Part shown: piece by piece, positions 28,375 to 37,508 of the stretch
How the letters are laid out: every line of letters starts with the position of its first letter
Position numbering within the stretch: the first letter of the stretch is position 1
From: Marinomonas ushuaiensis DSM 15871
GTDB lineage: Bacteria; Pseudomonadota; Gammaproteobacteria; Pseudomonadales; Marinomonadaceae
Direction: 5' to 3'
Assembly: GCF_000521805.1 (NCBI RefSeq)
Contig: NZ_JAMB01000008.1
Span: 104,764 to 168,763 of the forward strand
Length of the DNA: 64,000 bases
The notes under the pieces: generated by a model
What the model saw: only the letters and a program-made list of their open reading frames with translations
What the model was told of the DNA's origin: nothing
Database searches by the model: none
Program-made: the position numbers and the translations under genes

Positions 28375-29733
28375 CTAAACTCCTATCCAACCAGCAACGG
28401 TAATCACGATCATTGCTGGGATACTGATATATTTCAATGTTTTATAAAACCATTGGAAGTGGCTCGACTGCTTTGTAATCATCTCATTCTGTAACATAGG
28501 ACGAGGAATAAACCAAGCAACCAAAATAGACAGTGAAATCGCACTCAATGGCAAAAGCACCAAAGACGTGAAGACATCTAACAATTCAAAGAAATTCAGA
28601 TTAAAGACAATTTCACTGTCCCAATGATTAAAGGATAACAACACCGCAATACCAATAAACCAAACAGCTAATCCAGTGAGAAATGCGGCTTTAATTCGCG
28701 CCATGTAAAACTTCTCATGTAACCAAGCGACAAACAACTCCAACATCGATATTGCTGAAGTTAATGCTGCGACAACGAGCAATAGAAAAAACACGCTCGC
28801 AAAAAATTGACCACCAAGTAAATTACCAAAAATAATAGGCAAAGACACAAAGGTTAAACTTGGTCCTGCTTCCACATCAATTTGAAACGCAAAAACCAAC
28901 GGAAAAATCACCAAACCAGCAAGCAAAGCCACTAACAAGTCCACACCAACTACAATACTGCATGCACGAGCAATCGACATACGCTTATTAATATACGCAC
29001 CGTAGGCAAACATCGCGCCCATACCGACGCTCAGACTGAACAAGGCTAGACTGACAGCAGCCAATACCACCTCAAACGTAATATCTTGCCAAGCCCACTG
29101 AAACATAAACTTCAATGTGGCCGGCATATCACCAACTGTTATTGAATAAACCGCCAATAAACCCAAAGCCACAACAAGGATAGGCAATAAAACTCGAACA
29201 ACCGCAGACAAACCGCGCGTAACAGATTGCCCAACAGTTATAACGACCAACACCATAAAGACAGAATGCCATAACAACATTTCAACAGGTTCTTTCAATA
29301 AAGCAGTAAACATGCTGGACGCGCCAACTTGATCTAGCCCCTGAAAATCACCCGATATCGCACGCTCTAAATACGCCAGCGCCCAACCGGCAATTACACT
29401 ATAAAATGTCAGAATCAAAAAACCTGTCACACCCGCAAGCCAAGGCACAAACACCCAAGCAGAATGTACGATACGACGTTCACTCAAATCATTAACTGTA
29501 TCAATAGGGTTAGAACGAACCGTACGCCCTAACGCCACTTCCGCCATCAACACAGGCAAACCAACCAGCAGCAAACACAAACAGTAGACAAGCAAAAATG
29601 CACCGCCGCCATTTTGCCCAAGCACATAAGGAAACTTCCAAATATTCCCCAATCCAACAGCAGATCCACTGGCGGCAAAAATAAATATCCACGGACTAGA
29701 CCAGATACCTTGTAAACATCGATTTTCAGGCAT
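28375..29733 (-). CDS. Sodium-dependent transporter, NSS (SNF) family
   Basis: 452 residues with about eleven to twelve membrane segments. The family signature is at the N terminus (WIFIFAASGSAVGLGNIWKF, then PYVLGQNGGGAF), which forms the Na+ and substrate site in LeuT-type transporters. Bacterial members import amino acids or tryptophan-like compounds; the substrate here is unknown. It sits directly upstream of ratA and divergent from smpB, inserted within the otherwise conserved ratA-smpB order of Pseudomonas. Confidence 0.92.
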   Translation of the reverse strand: MPENRCLQGIWSSPWIFIFAASGSAVGLGNIWKFPYVLGQNGGGAFLLVYCLCLLLVGLPVLMAEVALGRTVRSNPIDTVNDLSERRIVHSAWVFVPWLAGVTGFLILTFYSVIAGWALAYLERAISGDFQGLDQVGASSMFTALLKEPVEMLLWHSVFMVLVVITVGQSVTRGLSAVVRVLLPILVVALGLLAVYSITVGDMPATLKFMFQWAWQDITFEVVLAAVSLALFSLSVGMGAMFAYGAYINKRMSIARACSIVVGVDLLVALLAGLVIFPLVFAFQIDVEAGPSLTFVSLPIIFGNLLGGQFFASVFFLLLVVAALTSAISMLELFVAWLHEKFYMARIKAAFLTGLAVWFIGIAVLLSFNHWDSEIVFNLNFFELLDVFTSLVLLPLSAISLSILVAWFIPRPMLQNEMITKQSSHFQWFYKTLKYISIPAMIVITVAGWIGV

Positions 29734-29912
29734 AAATTAAGCTCTAAATAACAACAAGTGTTTTAAAGGATAGGAAGAAAACACAAACGTGGCGACACAT
29801 TCGCAACACCTAGCCGAACAAATAAGTAACAGGTATGAATTTTCTTACATTCGAGCTCATACCTCAAGAAAAGCATAGGTTTTTACCTCTATCGACCGTA
29901 TAATTTCACACT

Positions 29913-30389
29913 ATGAGTAAAGTAAAGAAAAAATCCAACAGTACAGGCACAATCGCGCTCAATAAACGTGCAAAATACGATTATTTTGTTGACCAAAAAT
30001 TCGAAGCCGGATTGGTTTTGTCTGGTTGGGAAGTAAAAAGTCTGCGCGAAGGCAAAGCCCAATTAGTCGACTCTTTCGTTATCATCCACCAAAATGAAGC
30101 GTGGCTTGTTGGCGCACGTATCACACCACTACTTAGTGCTTCAACACACGTAGTCTGTGAACCAATGCGTCAACGTAAATTGCTCCTTAATCGCAAGGAA
30201 CTTGATAAAATAATTCAAGTTACCGAGCAAAAAGGCAAAACCTGTGCGGCCATGGCGCTGTACTGGAAAGGCAATAAAATCAAATGCGAAGTGGCACTCG
30301 TAACCGGTAAGAAAGAACACGACAAACGTGATACCGAACGAGATCGTGATTGGTCACGAGACAAAGAACGATTAATGAAACACGCCTAA
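29913..30389 (+). CDS. smpB: SsrA-binding protein SmpB
   Basis: 158 residues (E. coli 160). It binds tmRNA and brings it to stalled ribosomes for trans-translation. The beta-barrel motif [20 protein letters not shown] near residue 23 and [12 protein letters not shown] are typical. The basic C-terminal tail ([20 protein letters not shown]) reaches into the mRNA channel. The partner RNA ssrA follows 131 bases downstream. Confidence 0.98.
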   Translation: MSKVKKKSNSTGTIALNKRAKYDYFVDQKFEAGLVLSGWEVKSLREGKAQLVDSFVIIHQNEAWLVGARITPLLSASTHVVCEPMRQRKLLLNRKELDKIIQVTEQKGKTCAAMALYWKGNKIKCEVALVTGKKEHDKRDTERDRDWSRDKERLMKHA

Positions 30390-30520
30390 CACTTAGATCA
30401 AACAATTAAGATTAAAGCGTTAAAGTAAAAAACACCAAGATCGAATAGTGAAGAAAGAAAGCAATTCAGCGTTAACTCTAGCGTAAGCATATTGTTTGGG
30501 CTAGAATTGCGCTACATCTT

Positions 30521-30882
30521 GGGGACGACATGGTTTCGACGTCGGTTACAAACCCAAAGGTGCATGTCGAGAGTGATGCGTGATCTCGTTAATCCCCCGC
30601 ATCAATTTTATAGTCGCAAACGACGAAAACTACGCTTTAGCAGCCTAAACCGCTGCTAGTGTGCTGTACTCAGGTTGCTTGTAGCCAGAGATTCTACAGT
30701 ATCATAAATTACGAGATGCTAACTGATGCCCCGCCTAGGGATAAGGTTCTAAGACTAAGTAGGCTCGCCATTAACACCCTGTCCTTCGGGCGGTTCGTGG
30801 TCAAATAATAGAAGTGACTATGCATGTAGAGCCGATGGCAGAGGACTGACGGACGGGGGTTCGATCCCCCCCGTCTCCACCA
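30521..30882 (+). ncRNA. ssrA: Transfer-messenger RNA
   Basis: About 362 nt. The 5' end GGGGACG pairs with CGTCTCC before ACCA, forming the tRNA-like acceptor, and the T loop GTTCGATCC lies near the 3' end. The resume frame starts at GCA (30616) and encodes the tag ANDENYALAA before TAA. It tags proteins from stalled ribosomes for proteolysis with SmpB. A TAGAAT -10-like element lies at 30502-30507, but I could not see a good -35 box. No integrase or island uses this gene as an attachment site in the window. Confidence 0.97.
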
Positions 30883-30955
30883 ATAATACGGTTGTCTTTT
30901 AGAGAGTTTGCACTTTGAAAGGGAACTGGATGCACGTATGAAGCATCACATAAAT

Positions 30956-30978
30956 AACCACCTTAGGGTGGTTTTTTT
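30956..30978. terminator. Terminator after ssrA
   Basis: AACCACC / GGTGGTT with a short loop is followed by seven T. It lies about 74 bases past the mature tmRNA end and also faces the end of the OlsF-like gene. Confidence 0.8.
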
Positions 30979-31002
30979 ATGCCTGCCATTTAATTCAAAT
31001 AA

Positions 31003-32754
31003 CTATTTGCCGTGAAAAGAGAAGTAATCCTCTGCTGCTTGTCTGCCCATGTATTTCCCAAGGGTTTTCAGCGGCACTTTGCGTAAATCAACAACGATTA
31101 AACCGTCTAATGTATCGTGAAATGCAGGATCAACATTGAAACAAACCAGCTTGCCATTCATTTTCAAATATTGACGCAATAAAACAGGAAGCCCTTTGCC
31201 TTGCTCCATACGAGACAGTATTTTTGACAGTAGCTCAACACTGGCCAACGCAGACAACAAATTCGGTTGCCAGAATTCCGATCCTCTTTTACGCAACGGC
31301 GTAGAGGCATTTACCAGTTGTGCTTTTTCTTGATCATAGTGGTGTAAAGACAAGGTTTGCGCCATCAGTTGTCGGGCATTTTCGCTGTAGTCATTGCTAA
31401 TACTAACTGGACCAAAAAGGTGAGTGTATTTAGGGTATCGTGACATCAATGCCGCAATGCCTTTCCACAACATAAGCAAAGAGTTTAAGTTCCTCTGATA
31501 TGCTTCGGCCACCACAGAACGCCCTACTTCAATGCTGTTATCTAACGTATCTAAGAAGGCTTGATCGTAATGAAATAAACTGCGAGAGTACAAACCATCT
31601 AGACCACGCTCTTTGAGCAGCTTATCAACAAAACCTAAACGATATGATCCAACTATTTGCTTGTCTATTTTATGCCAAACAAACAATTGCTGGTAATACT
31701 CATCGTATTGATCAATATCGCAAGCTAAACCACTTCCTTCGCCAACACCTCGGAAACTTTCTTCGCGAATACGGCCAATTTCCTGCATCAAGTTAGGAAT
31801 CGCCGTAGTCGGTGTACAGTAAACGGCAAAGTCACCTTGCTCTAACAATAAAGCATCCATTGGCAACTGAGCCAACTCGCTTATCAGTTGTTCTTTCTCA
31901 ATGGGAGCAATGATCGGTTGATTGTTATTTTGAGATGACGACTTTTGCACTTGTTCATGGTCTGGGCTCATCAAATAGGTGTTGAGTCTAAGATAATTCA
32001 CCAAGTCTTTTTCTTCATCAAAATTTTTTAATTCAGAAAAAGGAATAGCGCTGCCAATAGACAGCGCTATGTTTTTAGATTGTTTGTTTAGTAACTCTTT
32101 ACCAAGTAACGCCGTGCGTAATAAGGGATGCACACGTCCAGCTTGATAAAATAAAGCACTGTTCTTGCCATCAACAAAAATAGGTACGGTTGTCGCTTGG
32201 CTACGATTGATAAATTTCGCTACCGAATTACGCCATTCGACATCAGCCAATACTTTGCTGCCTTTTGGGTAAGTCGATACCTCACCGGCAGGAAATAATA
32301 CCAACAAACCGCCATCGGCTAAATGCTGGTTTGCTTCACGAATTGCTAAGCTATTGGTTTTTCGTGCTTTTTCGCCGCCAAAAACATTAACACCGATAAA
32401 AAGATCGCTAATCTCAGGAAGGCGTTTCAACATTTCATTTGCCAATACTTTGACGTCTTGGCGAACGGAAGCCAGCATATCTGCGACGATCACGCCTTCA
32501 ATAGCACCTAACGGGTGATTCGCCACGATAACAACTGGACCTTCTTTGGGAATATTATCCAGAGACCCAGTGGCAATGCTGTATTCCACATTGAGAGCTT
32601 TCAATGTGTAGTTCATAAACTCAAAAGTGGATGTGGTTTCAGGTCGCTGCTGGTAGAAACCATCCAGCTTACTGAGCCCTGTCATCCATTCCAAAAAGCG
32701 TTCTCCTATACCAAACGGCGTAACTCTTGGTAAACGAAAAGGACTTTCGATCAT
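31003..32754 (-). CDS. Bifunctional acyltransferase, OlsF-like (ornithine lipid synthase family)
   Basis: 583 residues. The N-terminal half (about 40-270) is a PlsC-type O-acyltransferase with VIVANHPLGAIEGVIVADM near residue 77 and FPAGEVST near 155. The C-terminal half (about 300-565) is a GNAT/hemolysin-like N-acyltransferase with VGSYRLGF and SIEVGRSVV. This order matches OlsF, the single-protein ornithine lipid synthase that first acylates ornithine and then esterifies it. In the PlsC motif the usual NHPLGGLDG acidic residue is Glu, a conservative change. Its start overlaps the DoxX-like gene by four bases. A hemolysin-like label would be misleading. The substrate amino acid could differ from ornithine. 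Confidence 0.75.
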   Translation of the reverse strand: MIESPFRLPRVTPFGIGERFLEWMTGLSKLDGFYQQRPETTSTFEFMNYTLKALNVEYSIATGSLDNIPKEGPVVIVANHPLGAIEGVIVADMLASVRQDVKVLANEMLKRLPEISDLFIGVNVFGGEKARKTNSLAIREANQHLADGGLLVLFPAGEVSTYPKGSKVLADVEWRNSVAKFINRSQATTVPIFVDGKNSALFYQAGRVHPLLRTALLGKELLNKQSKNIALSIGSAIPFSELKNFDEEKDLVNYLRLNTYLMSPDHEQVQKSSSQNNNQPIIAPIEKEQLISELAQLPMDALLLEQGDFAVYCTPTTAIPNLMQEIGRIREESFRGVGEGSGLACDIDQYDEYYQQLFVWHKIDKQIVGSYRLGFVDKLLKERGLDGLYSRSLFHYDQAFLDTLDNSIEVGRSVVAEAYQRNLNSLLMLWKGIAALMSRYPKYTHLFGPVSISNDYSENARQLMAQTLSLHHYDQEKAQLVNASTPLRKRGSEFWQPNLLSALASVELLSKILSRMEQGKGLPVLLRQYLKMNGKLVCFNVDPAFHDTLDGLIVVDLRKVPLKTLGKYMGRQAAEDYFSFHGK

Positions 32755-33221
32755 AAAGTGTTCTCTTTCTTAAAAATGACGCCATATAACTTGTTCAATG
32801 TCCCTGTTTCATCTTTTAAATCGCGCAGTGAAAGAAAAACCGCAGACAACCAAACCAAACACGCCATACCAAACAGTAAACCACCATCGTAACCAACAAT
32901 CTCACCGACTTCGTTGAACTCAGGCATGATGACACCAAGCGGCGTGAATAGGTGAAAAATGATCGCACCAGACATAACACCGACAGCCATCAAAGCACCA
33001 AGACCATGAAAACGAGAGAAAAGTAGAAGCGTTGCGATAAGCTCAGCCGTACCAATGACGTAAGCACCATAATCAGCGAACAAAGTCAGCCCTGACCATT
33101 CGCCTAAGGTGCCAAATATATAGTTTGTTTCGTATGAGCCTGTGAATTTGAAAAACAAAGACTGTACAAATACAAATCCGATAAAAATCGCAGGTATGTG
33201 TTTCATTGGTTTAAATGTCAT
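32751..33221 (-). CDS. DoxX-like inner-membrane protein
   Basis: 156 residues with four hydrophobic segments (about 9-25, 48-68, 75-95 and 112-130). The pattern FKFTGSYETNYIFGTLGEWSG near residue 24 and a later GTAEL segment fit the DoxX/DoxD-like membrane family, often linked to thiol or lipid chemistry but without defined function. It starts 11 bases after the YHS gene and its stop overlaps the OlsF-like start by four bases, so translation is coupled. Confidence 0.65.
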   Translation of the reverse strand: MTFKPMKHIPAIFIGFVFVQSLFFKFTGSYETNYIFGTLGEWSGLTLFADYGAYVIGTAELIATLLLFSRFHGLGALMAVGVMSGAIIFHLFTPLGVIMPEFNEVGEIVGYDGGLLFGMACLVWLSAVFLSLRDLKDETGTLNKLYGVIFKKENTL

Positions 33222-33232
33222 TGGAATTCTCT

Positions 33233-33673
33233 CTATTTAGTAATTAATTTTGGCCAGTTTTTGTCAGCTTGTTGAATGTGTAATACACGATCAGCATCCC
33301 ATTTTTCTTTAACATCTTTACTGTAGTTCAGGTAAAGCTTTCCGTCGACAATCGCCCATTGCTGAGGATCTGAAGACGCAAAATCATTTTGATCAGAAAT
33401 TGCCCAAGCACAATATCCACCATACTGTGGTGCGTATTTTTCTGGATCTGCATTAAACATATCTAGGTGTTTTTTGGACACAAAAAACCAATCTGCGCCT
33501 TGATACTCTACTTGAAATTCTGAACTACCTTTAATCGGCTGATTATCTGTAAAGTAAGCTACCGTGTCATAACCACTTACGGCTTTATTGCTAAAAAAGC
33601 CTGTGTATATTGCATCTGCAGCGTAACTAAAATGACTTACAAAAAGCAGCACCACTGCCAATATTATTTTCAT
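33233..33673 (-). CDS. Exported YHS-domain protein
   Basis: 146 residues. A signal peptide ends near AYAADA at about residue 19. The mature domain GYDTVAYFTDNQPIKGSSEF near 34, WFFVSKKHLDMFNADPEKYA near 67 and PQYGGYCAWAIS form the YHS pattern found in putative metal- or heme-related periplasmic proteins. This exported YHS type is common beside DoxX-like genes in marine gammaproteobacteria, from memory. Its role is unknown. Confidence 0.8.
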   Translation of the reverse strand: MKIILAVVLLFVSHFSYAADAIYTGFFSNKAVSGYDTVAYFTDNQPIKGSSEFQVEYQGADWFFVSKKHLDMFNADPEKYAPQYGGYCAWAISDQNDFASSDPQQWAIVDGKLYLNYSKDVKEKWDADRVLHIQQADKNWPKLITK

Positions 33674-33721
33674 ACCTCTCTCCTAAAATGAACAGTTAAA
33701 AGTGCGATCTAAGTCGGTAAC

Positions 33722-34477
33722 CTAGGCAGGTATAGCGACTGATTTTCGATTCGGTAATTTATGCGTACCTTGTAACAAGGCTTCGGTCGTCAAGTTCATA
33801 CAAGGAGAGCCGGCCACATAGCGCATTTCTTGCCCTTGAGGCGTCACAATAATATGAGTGAAACTAACGGTTTCTGCGTCTTCACGGTGCATGCACACAG
33901 ACTTATGAGATTCCTCATAATGATGCTGCTTATGGAACATCAACAAAGAACTCTGAGTCGGTTTTTCACCAACAATCTGTTGATAAGCCAACTTACGAGT
34001 TGCTGTAACCTGTGGCAAATCAACACCAGACGAAAATAAGGGCGAATCCGTTGGGTGGATAACAGACTCTGAACCGTTCCACTCTAACGCCATAACACGG
34101 GTCTTTCTATCTAATAGGTTTAAGTCAAAAGCCAACAAAATAAAAGGTGCAAATTGAGGCAAGGTTAAAAGCTGAAAAGCGTTACAAACACCATCCACAC
34201 TGATTTCTTTTGATAAATGTTTTAACAATAAGCCACGACTAAACAAGGCAGCTTTTGGGTTGTCACATTGATAATTATTTAACAAACATAAAGCCACACC
34301 ATGCTCATTCACACTGATCCAACTACCCTGTCCGACAGGATCAATTGGCATCAAAACCTTAACACCATCCATTTCCTGAGTACGAGGAGGCAAAGCCTGT
34401 GCGCGCGTTTTTTGTTCATCACGATTGAAAAAAATTTGGTAGCCGTTTTGATCAATTAACCAAGAAACAGAACACAT
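33722..34477 (-). CDS. NRDE/TANGO2 family protein
   Basis: 251 residues. It starts MCSVSW, placing Cys at position 2, and carries the eponymous FFNRDEQKTRAQA at about 16-28, the hallmark of the NRDE (TANGO2-like) family. The fold is related to N-terminal nucleophile hydrolases and Cys2 may be the nucleophile after Met removal. Eukaryotic TANGO2 has been linked to lipid and heme handling; bacterial members are little studied. It follows the DinB gene by two bases. Confidence 0.88.
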   Translation of the reverse strand: MCSVSWLIDQNGYQIFFNRDEQKTRAQALPPRTQEMDGVKVLMPIDPVGQGSWISVNEHGVALCLLNNYQCDNPKAALFSRGLLLKHLSKEISVDGVCNAFQLLTLPQFAPFILLAFDLNLLDRKTRVMALEWNGSESVIHPTDSPLFSSGVDLPQVTATRKLAYQQIVGEKPTQSSLLMFHKQHHYEESHKSVCMHREDAETVSFTHIIVTPQGQEMRYVAGSPCMNLTTEALLQGTHKLPNRKSVAIPA

Positions 34478-34479
34478 GA

Positions 34480-35043
34480 TTATTGGCCTCGCAAATAAGA
34501 AAGCGTGTTTGGCGCAAGACCAAAAGTATCACTGATGTTTAAATTCAATAAACTGATCGTCACTTTTGCCATGGCAAAATGGTGATTCGCATGCAAGGCA
34601 ACAAACGTCAGTTCACGCTCTAATGTCGACGTCATAGAATGAGCTTGTGTTTCTGTCATAGACACTTCAGTCAAAATGGTAACGGGAGCAGCTAGTTCAG
34701 CATGACTCATACTTTCTAACCAATGAATCAAATGATCTATTTCTTTAATCGCCGTTACGCGAGATTTTTCTACCGCGTGACCACGTCGTCTAAAGTTGTA
34801 ATCAATTACCTTGCCATTGGCCAAGTTAATTGCATGAAATAGATCCAGTAAATGCCGGAAGTGCTCACCAATAGTACTGGTAATATGTGGAGCGGCCGCC
34901 CAGTTATATTGGTCATCACTCAAGGATTTCAGACATTCATTACCTTGCTCTAAGGCTTCAATACAGCCTAGAGAAACAGCTAACGCTCGACCTTGAGGTT
35001 CATTGTCTGCTGCTGTTTCTTTTATCATTGAAAACATACCCAT
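34480..35043 (-). CDS. DinB-fold protein
   Basis: 187 residues. The DinB/YfiT four-helix bundle binds a metal through histidines: GEHFRHLLDLFH near residue 60 and LHANHHFAMAKV near 152 supply likely ligands. Family members act as thiol-dependent transferases or hydrolases (for example with mycothiol or bacillithiol). The substrate here is unknown. It is two bases upstream of the NRDE gene, so the two probably act together. Confidence 0.85.
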   Translation of the reverse strand: MGMFSMIKETAADNEPQGRALAVSLGCIEALEQGNECLKSLSDDQYNWAAAPHITSTIGEHFRHLLDLFHAINLANGKVIDYNFRRRGHAVEKSRVTAIKEIDHLIHWLESMSHAELAAPVTILTEVSMTETQAHSMTSTLERELTFVALHANHHFAMAKVTISLLNLNISDTFGLAPNTLSYLRGQ

Positions 35044-35113
35044 TATTCTCTTTGGTCATAAATATAAGTGAAGACATTGTCTGTCGCGCTTATTTGCCTT
35101 ATTTCACTTTCGT

Positions 35114-36238
35114 TTAATCAGTCTCAGGATACTGCTCTGTTAAGCTTTTTTCTTCACGCCAAGCCGCTAAAAGGCTGTTTATTGAAGGAGGTACATGACC
35201 CCGTTTTTTCTGTTTCGCACCAATGGCGTACAACAATCTGTATTGTGTCAGCAAGGTTCCGAATATAGTTTTAAGTGGAGTGTTTCTGTCCCAAATATGA
35301 GCCGCTTCACTGCTTGCTCCGTTTAACTCTAAAATGGTGAATTTTTCGCCTTTCATAAAGTCATGAAGATTGTCGAATTTAATATCTAAACGTCCATAGT
35401 GATAACCATCTACATCATGAAGAATTTCATCAAGTTTTTGCGTTAACTCTGTAGTGATGTATTGATTTCCGTCACGAAAAATAGAGCCGCGACTATGGCT
35501 GCCAGCAAAACCAAGCTGAAACTCTTCGTCTTTTTCAGGCACCCAATCTAATTTGTCAGTATGACGTGGAAAATATAAGTGACTAAGCTGACCTGCGCGT
35601 GGTGAAAGCTCAATAAGCTCCTTTAAAGTATGCTGTCCATCACCAATAACTGACGGTGCATATTTCAACGTAATGGAGATAATCTTGCCTCGTGACTCTC
35701 CTGGATTACGAACATAAAAGACACCAGCTTCCGCTTGATAAGGCGCTTTTTCTTGTAATAGAAAGCGAGCATCAAAAGGAAAGTCATTAATGTATTGCTC
35801 TAATTGCGTTTCACTTTTAAGCAATTTTACACCCACACCTCGACAGCCTAAATCTGGTTTTGCCACCAATGGAAAGTCTAATGACAAGCTCCCCATCGCA
35901 GTTAATGCCATCTGAGTTTGGCTTTCTAATGAGCCATGATTTTTAGTCAGTGTGGTAAAAGGCGAAATCCAAGGTTTAGCAACGGAACCAGCCAAACTCA
36001 TAATGTCATGTTTAGATTCACCCACCATGCCACTTAACTTGATGCTTGGATTTACAACAAGCGGTAAACGCAAGTCACGATAAAAAATACCCTGAACCAA
36101 ACTCTGCAAAACAACAGGCGTATAAAAGAACCAAGCGGGCAAAAATTCATAAGGCGAGATACTACGTTTGGTATCCGCTTCTAACACTGGCATACCTGCA
36201 TTAATTTTATGGGGTGGTATTAAAAGCGTTGAACTCAT
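35114..36238 (-). CDS. ATP-grasp domain ligase of unknown substrate
   Basis: 374 residues. ATP-grasp features are clear: FPLVAKPDLGCRGVGVKLL near residue 120 (nucleotide-binding lysine and glycine loop), FLLQEKAPYQAEAGVFYVR near 165, and a C-terminal metal-binding stretch FTILELNGASSEAAHIWD near 305 with Glu and Asn. Such enzymes form amide bonds between a carboxylate and an amine via an acylphosphate, as in D-Ala-D-Ala ligase. There is no signal peptide. Its ATG overlaps the DedA stop by four bases, tying it to a membrane protein and the other genes downstream. Confidence 0.82.
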   Translation of the reverse strand: MSSTLLIPPHKINAGMPVLEADTKRSISPYEFLPAWFFYTPVVLQSLVQGIFYRDLRLPLVVNPSIKLSGMVGESKHDIMSLAGSVAKPWISPFTTLTKNHGSLESQTQMALTAMGSLSLDFPLVAKPDLGCRGVGVKLLKSETQLEQYINDFPFDARFLLQEKAPYQAEAGVFYVRNPGESRGKIISITLKYAPSVIGDGQHTLKELIELSPRAGQLSHLYFPRHTDKLDWVPEKDEEFQLGFAGSHSRGSIFRDGNQYITTELTQKLDEILHDVDGYHYGRLDIKFDNLHDFMKGEKFTILELNGASSEAAHIWDRNTPLKTIFGTLLTQYRLLYAIGAKQKKRGHVPPSINSLLAAWREEKSLTEQYPETD

Positions 36239-36819
36239 GAAAGACCTTTTGATAATGATTTGTTAACTAAACGATTGACGATAAATAAAACGCCAACCGC
36301 AATAGGAATAAGAACCCATTGGTACTGAGATGCTTGCAACCAAGCAAGGTTACCCAAGTAATAAATAATCGAGAAAATAATCATGGTCCATAAGGCTGTC
36401 GCCGAAAGAACCGCAAACATAAAAAAAGGTAACGGAATGGCAAAAAAACCACTGAGGGTAAACCCAATCGTACGCAATCCCGGAACAAAACGAATCACAA
36501 AAAGATTAATAAAAACGCCTTTATGCAAACGAGTTCGCAATATTTTGAAATAACGATTAGTTAATGCTTTATACCGCAAGTAACGGCTTCGCCTGCCCAA
36601 ATGACCTAAAAAATATAAACCAAGATCACCACTGGCAATACCAACAAAAATGGCCAACAAGGCAGCGGAAGGTTGCATATTCCCTTGCGCCGCTAATGAG
36701 CCTGCCGTTACGATTGCCAAGTCTTCTGATAAGTAAGACAACAACACAATGCCAGAAAACAGCAACAAGACACTTGATGCGCTTTCAGAGACAAGAAAGG
36801 CTTGTAGTTCAGCAATCAA
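36235..36819 (-). CDS. DedA family membrane protein
   Basis: 194 residues with about five to six hydrophobic segments. It has the DedA-type acidic start of the re-entrant region (LLSYLSEDLAIVTAGSLAAQ near residue 28) and the conserved FVIRFVPGLRTIGFTLSGFF near 108. DedA proteins are proposed lipid scramblases/undecaprenyl-phosphate flippases that depend on the proton motive force. It heads a seven-gene minus-strand series and overlaps the ATP-grasp gene. Confidence 0.9.
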   Translation of the reverse strand: MIAELQAFLVSESASSVLLLFSGIVLLSYLSEDLAIVTAGSLAAQGNMQPSAALLAIFVGIASGDLGLYFLGHLGRRSRYLRYKALTNRYFKILRTRLHKGVFINLFVIRFVPGLRTIGFTLSGFFAIPLPFFMFAVLSATALWTMIIFSIIYYLGNLAWLQASQYQWVLIPIAVGVLFIVNRLVNKSLSKGLS

Positions 36820-37508
36820 TGCAGATCCTTTAATTAAAATAAACTTGAAGCCCTGCTCCTTCTGGATAAATACCCACTCGGATATAAAGGCACCCTGACT
36901 GCTTTCAATTCATATCGATAAGTTAAGTAGTAGATTACGCTTTTTTCATAACTTTCTATAAACTTAGTCGCACAAAAGTAACTTTTTATTACAGTTCCTC
37001 TCAAAAAATTAAACATTATTTTCTTTTTCAACATTTTTTACACATTTCCCTATAACCCTGCGACCTAGTACCATCAATGACGCCATCAAGTAGACAATAA
37101 ATCTCTGAAGCCTCTTAAAATAATGTCGTTTTTGAAATGAAGGTTGTAGCAGCTTATGAACAACCATTGCCCATCCGACATTCCTTCCAGATCATGAATA
37201 ATGGATGATCACAAAAAAGGGCAAAGTAACAAAATTTCATTCCGGCTTCGAAGGCGGAACTTTTCTAAATTTTCAAACTCTTACTTGTCATCATTTAGAT
37301 GTTTAATTTATGATATTTTTCGATGTCGGTGGTTTTAGACTATTGATTTTATTAGTAAACGGCTATGCTTGTTGCCAAACGGCATTATTTGCTTTAACGC
37401 CTAATCTTATTGAACAAACCTCATATTGAGACCGCTTGTTAGGATAACAATCATGCTCGTATATAATACTTATTCTGTACCTCCGTTAACTGAAAAGGAG
37501 TTTTTCCA
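36820..37508. other. Long intergenic region between the DedA operon and mrp operon
   Basis: This divergent promoter region of nearly 700 bases has no credible gene. A near-perfect palindrome TTCCGGCTTCGAAGGCGGAA lies at 37240-37259 and is followed by a T-rich stretch, possibly a leader hairpin or terminator. AAGGAG at 37496-37501 is the mrpA ribosome site. I could not assign a known riboswitch by eye. Confidence 0.5.

Noticed and set aside
30521..30882. ssrA as an attachment site for a genomic island
   Set aside because: No integrase, no direct repeat of the tmRNA 3' end and no phage-like genes in the flanking 30 kb.
36834..37034. 66-residue minus-strand frame in the DedA-mrp interval
   Set aside because: No ribosome site, low-complexity composition and no conserved-looking pattern; likely accidental in AT-rich DNA.
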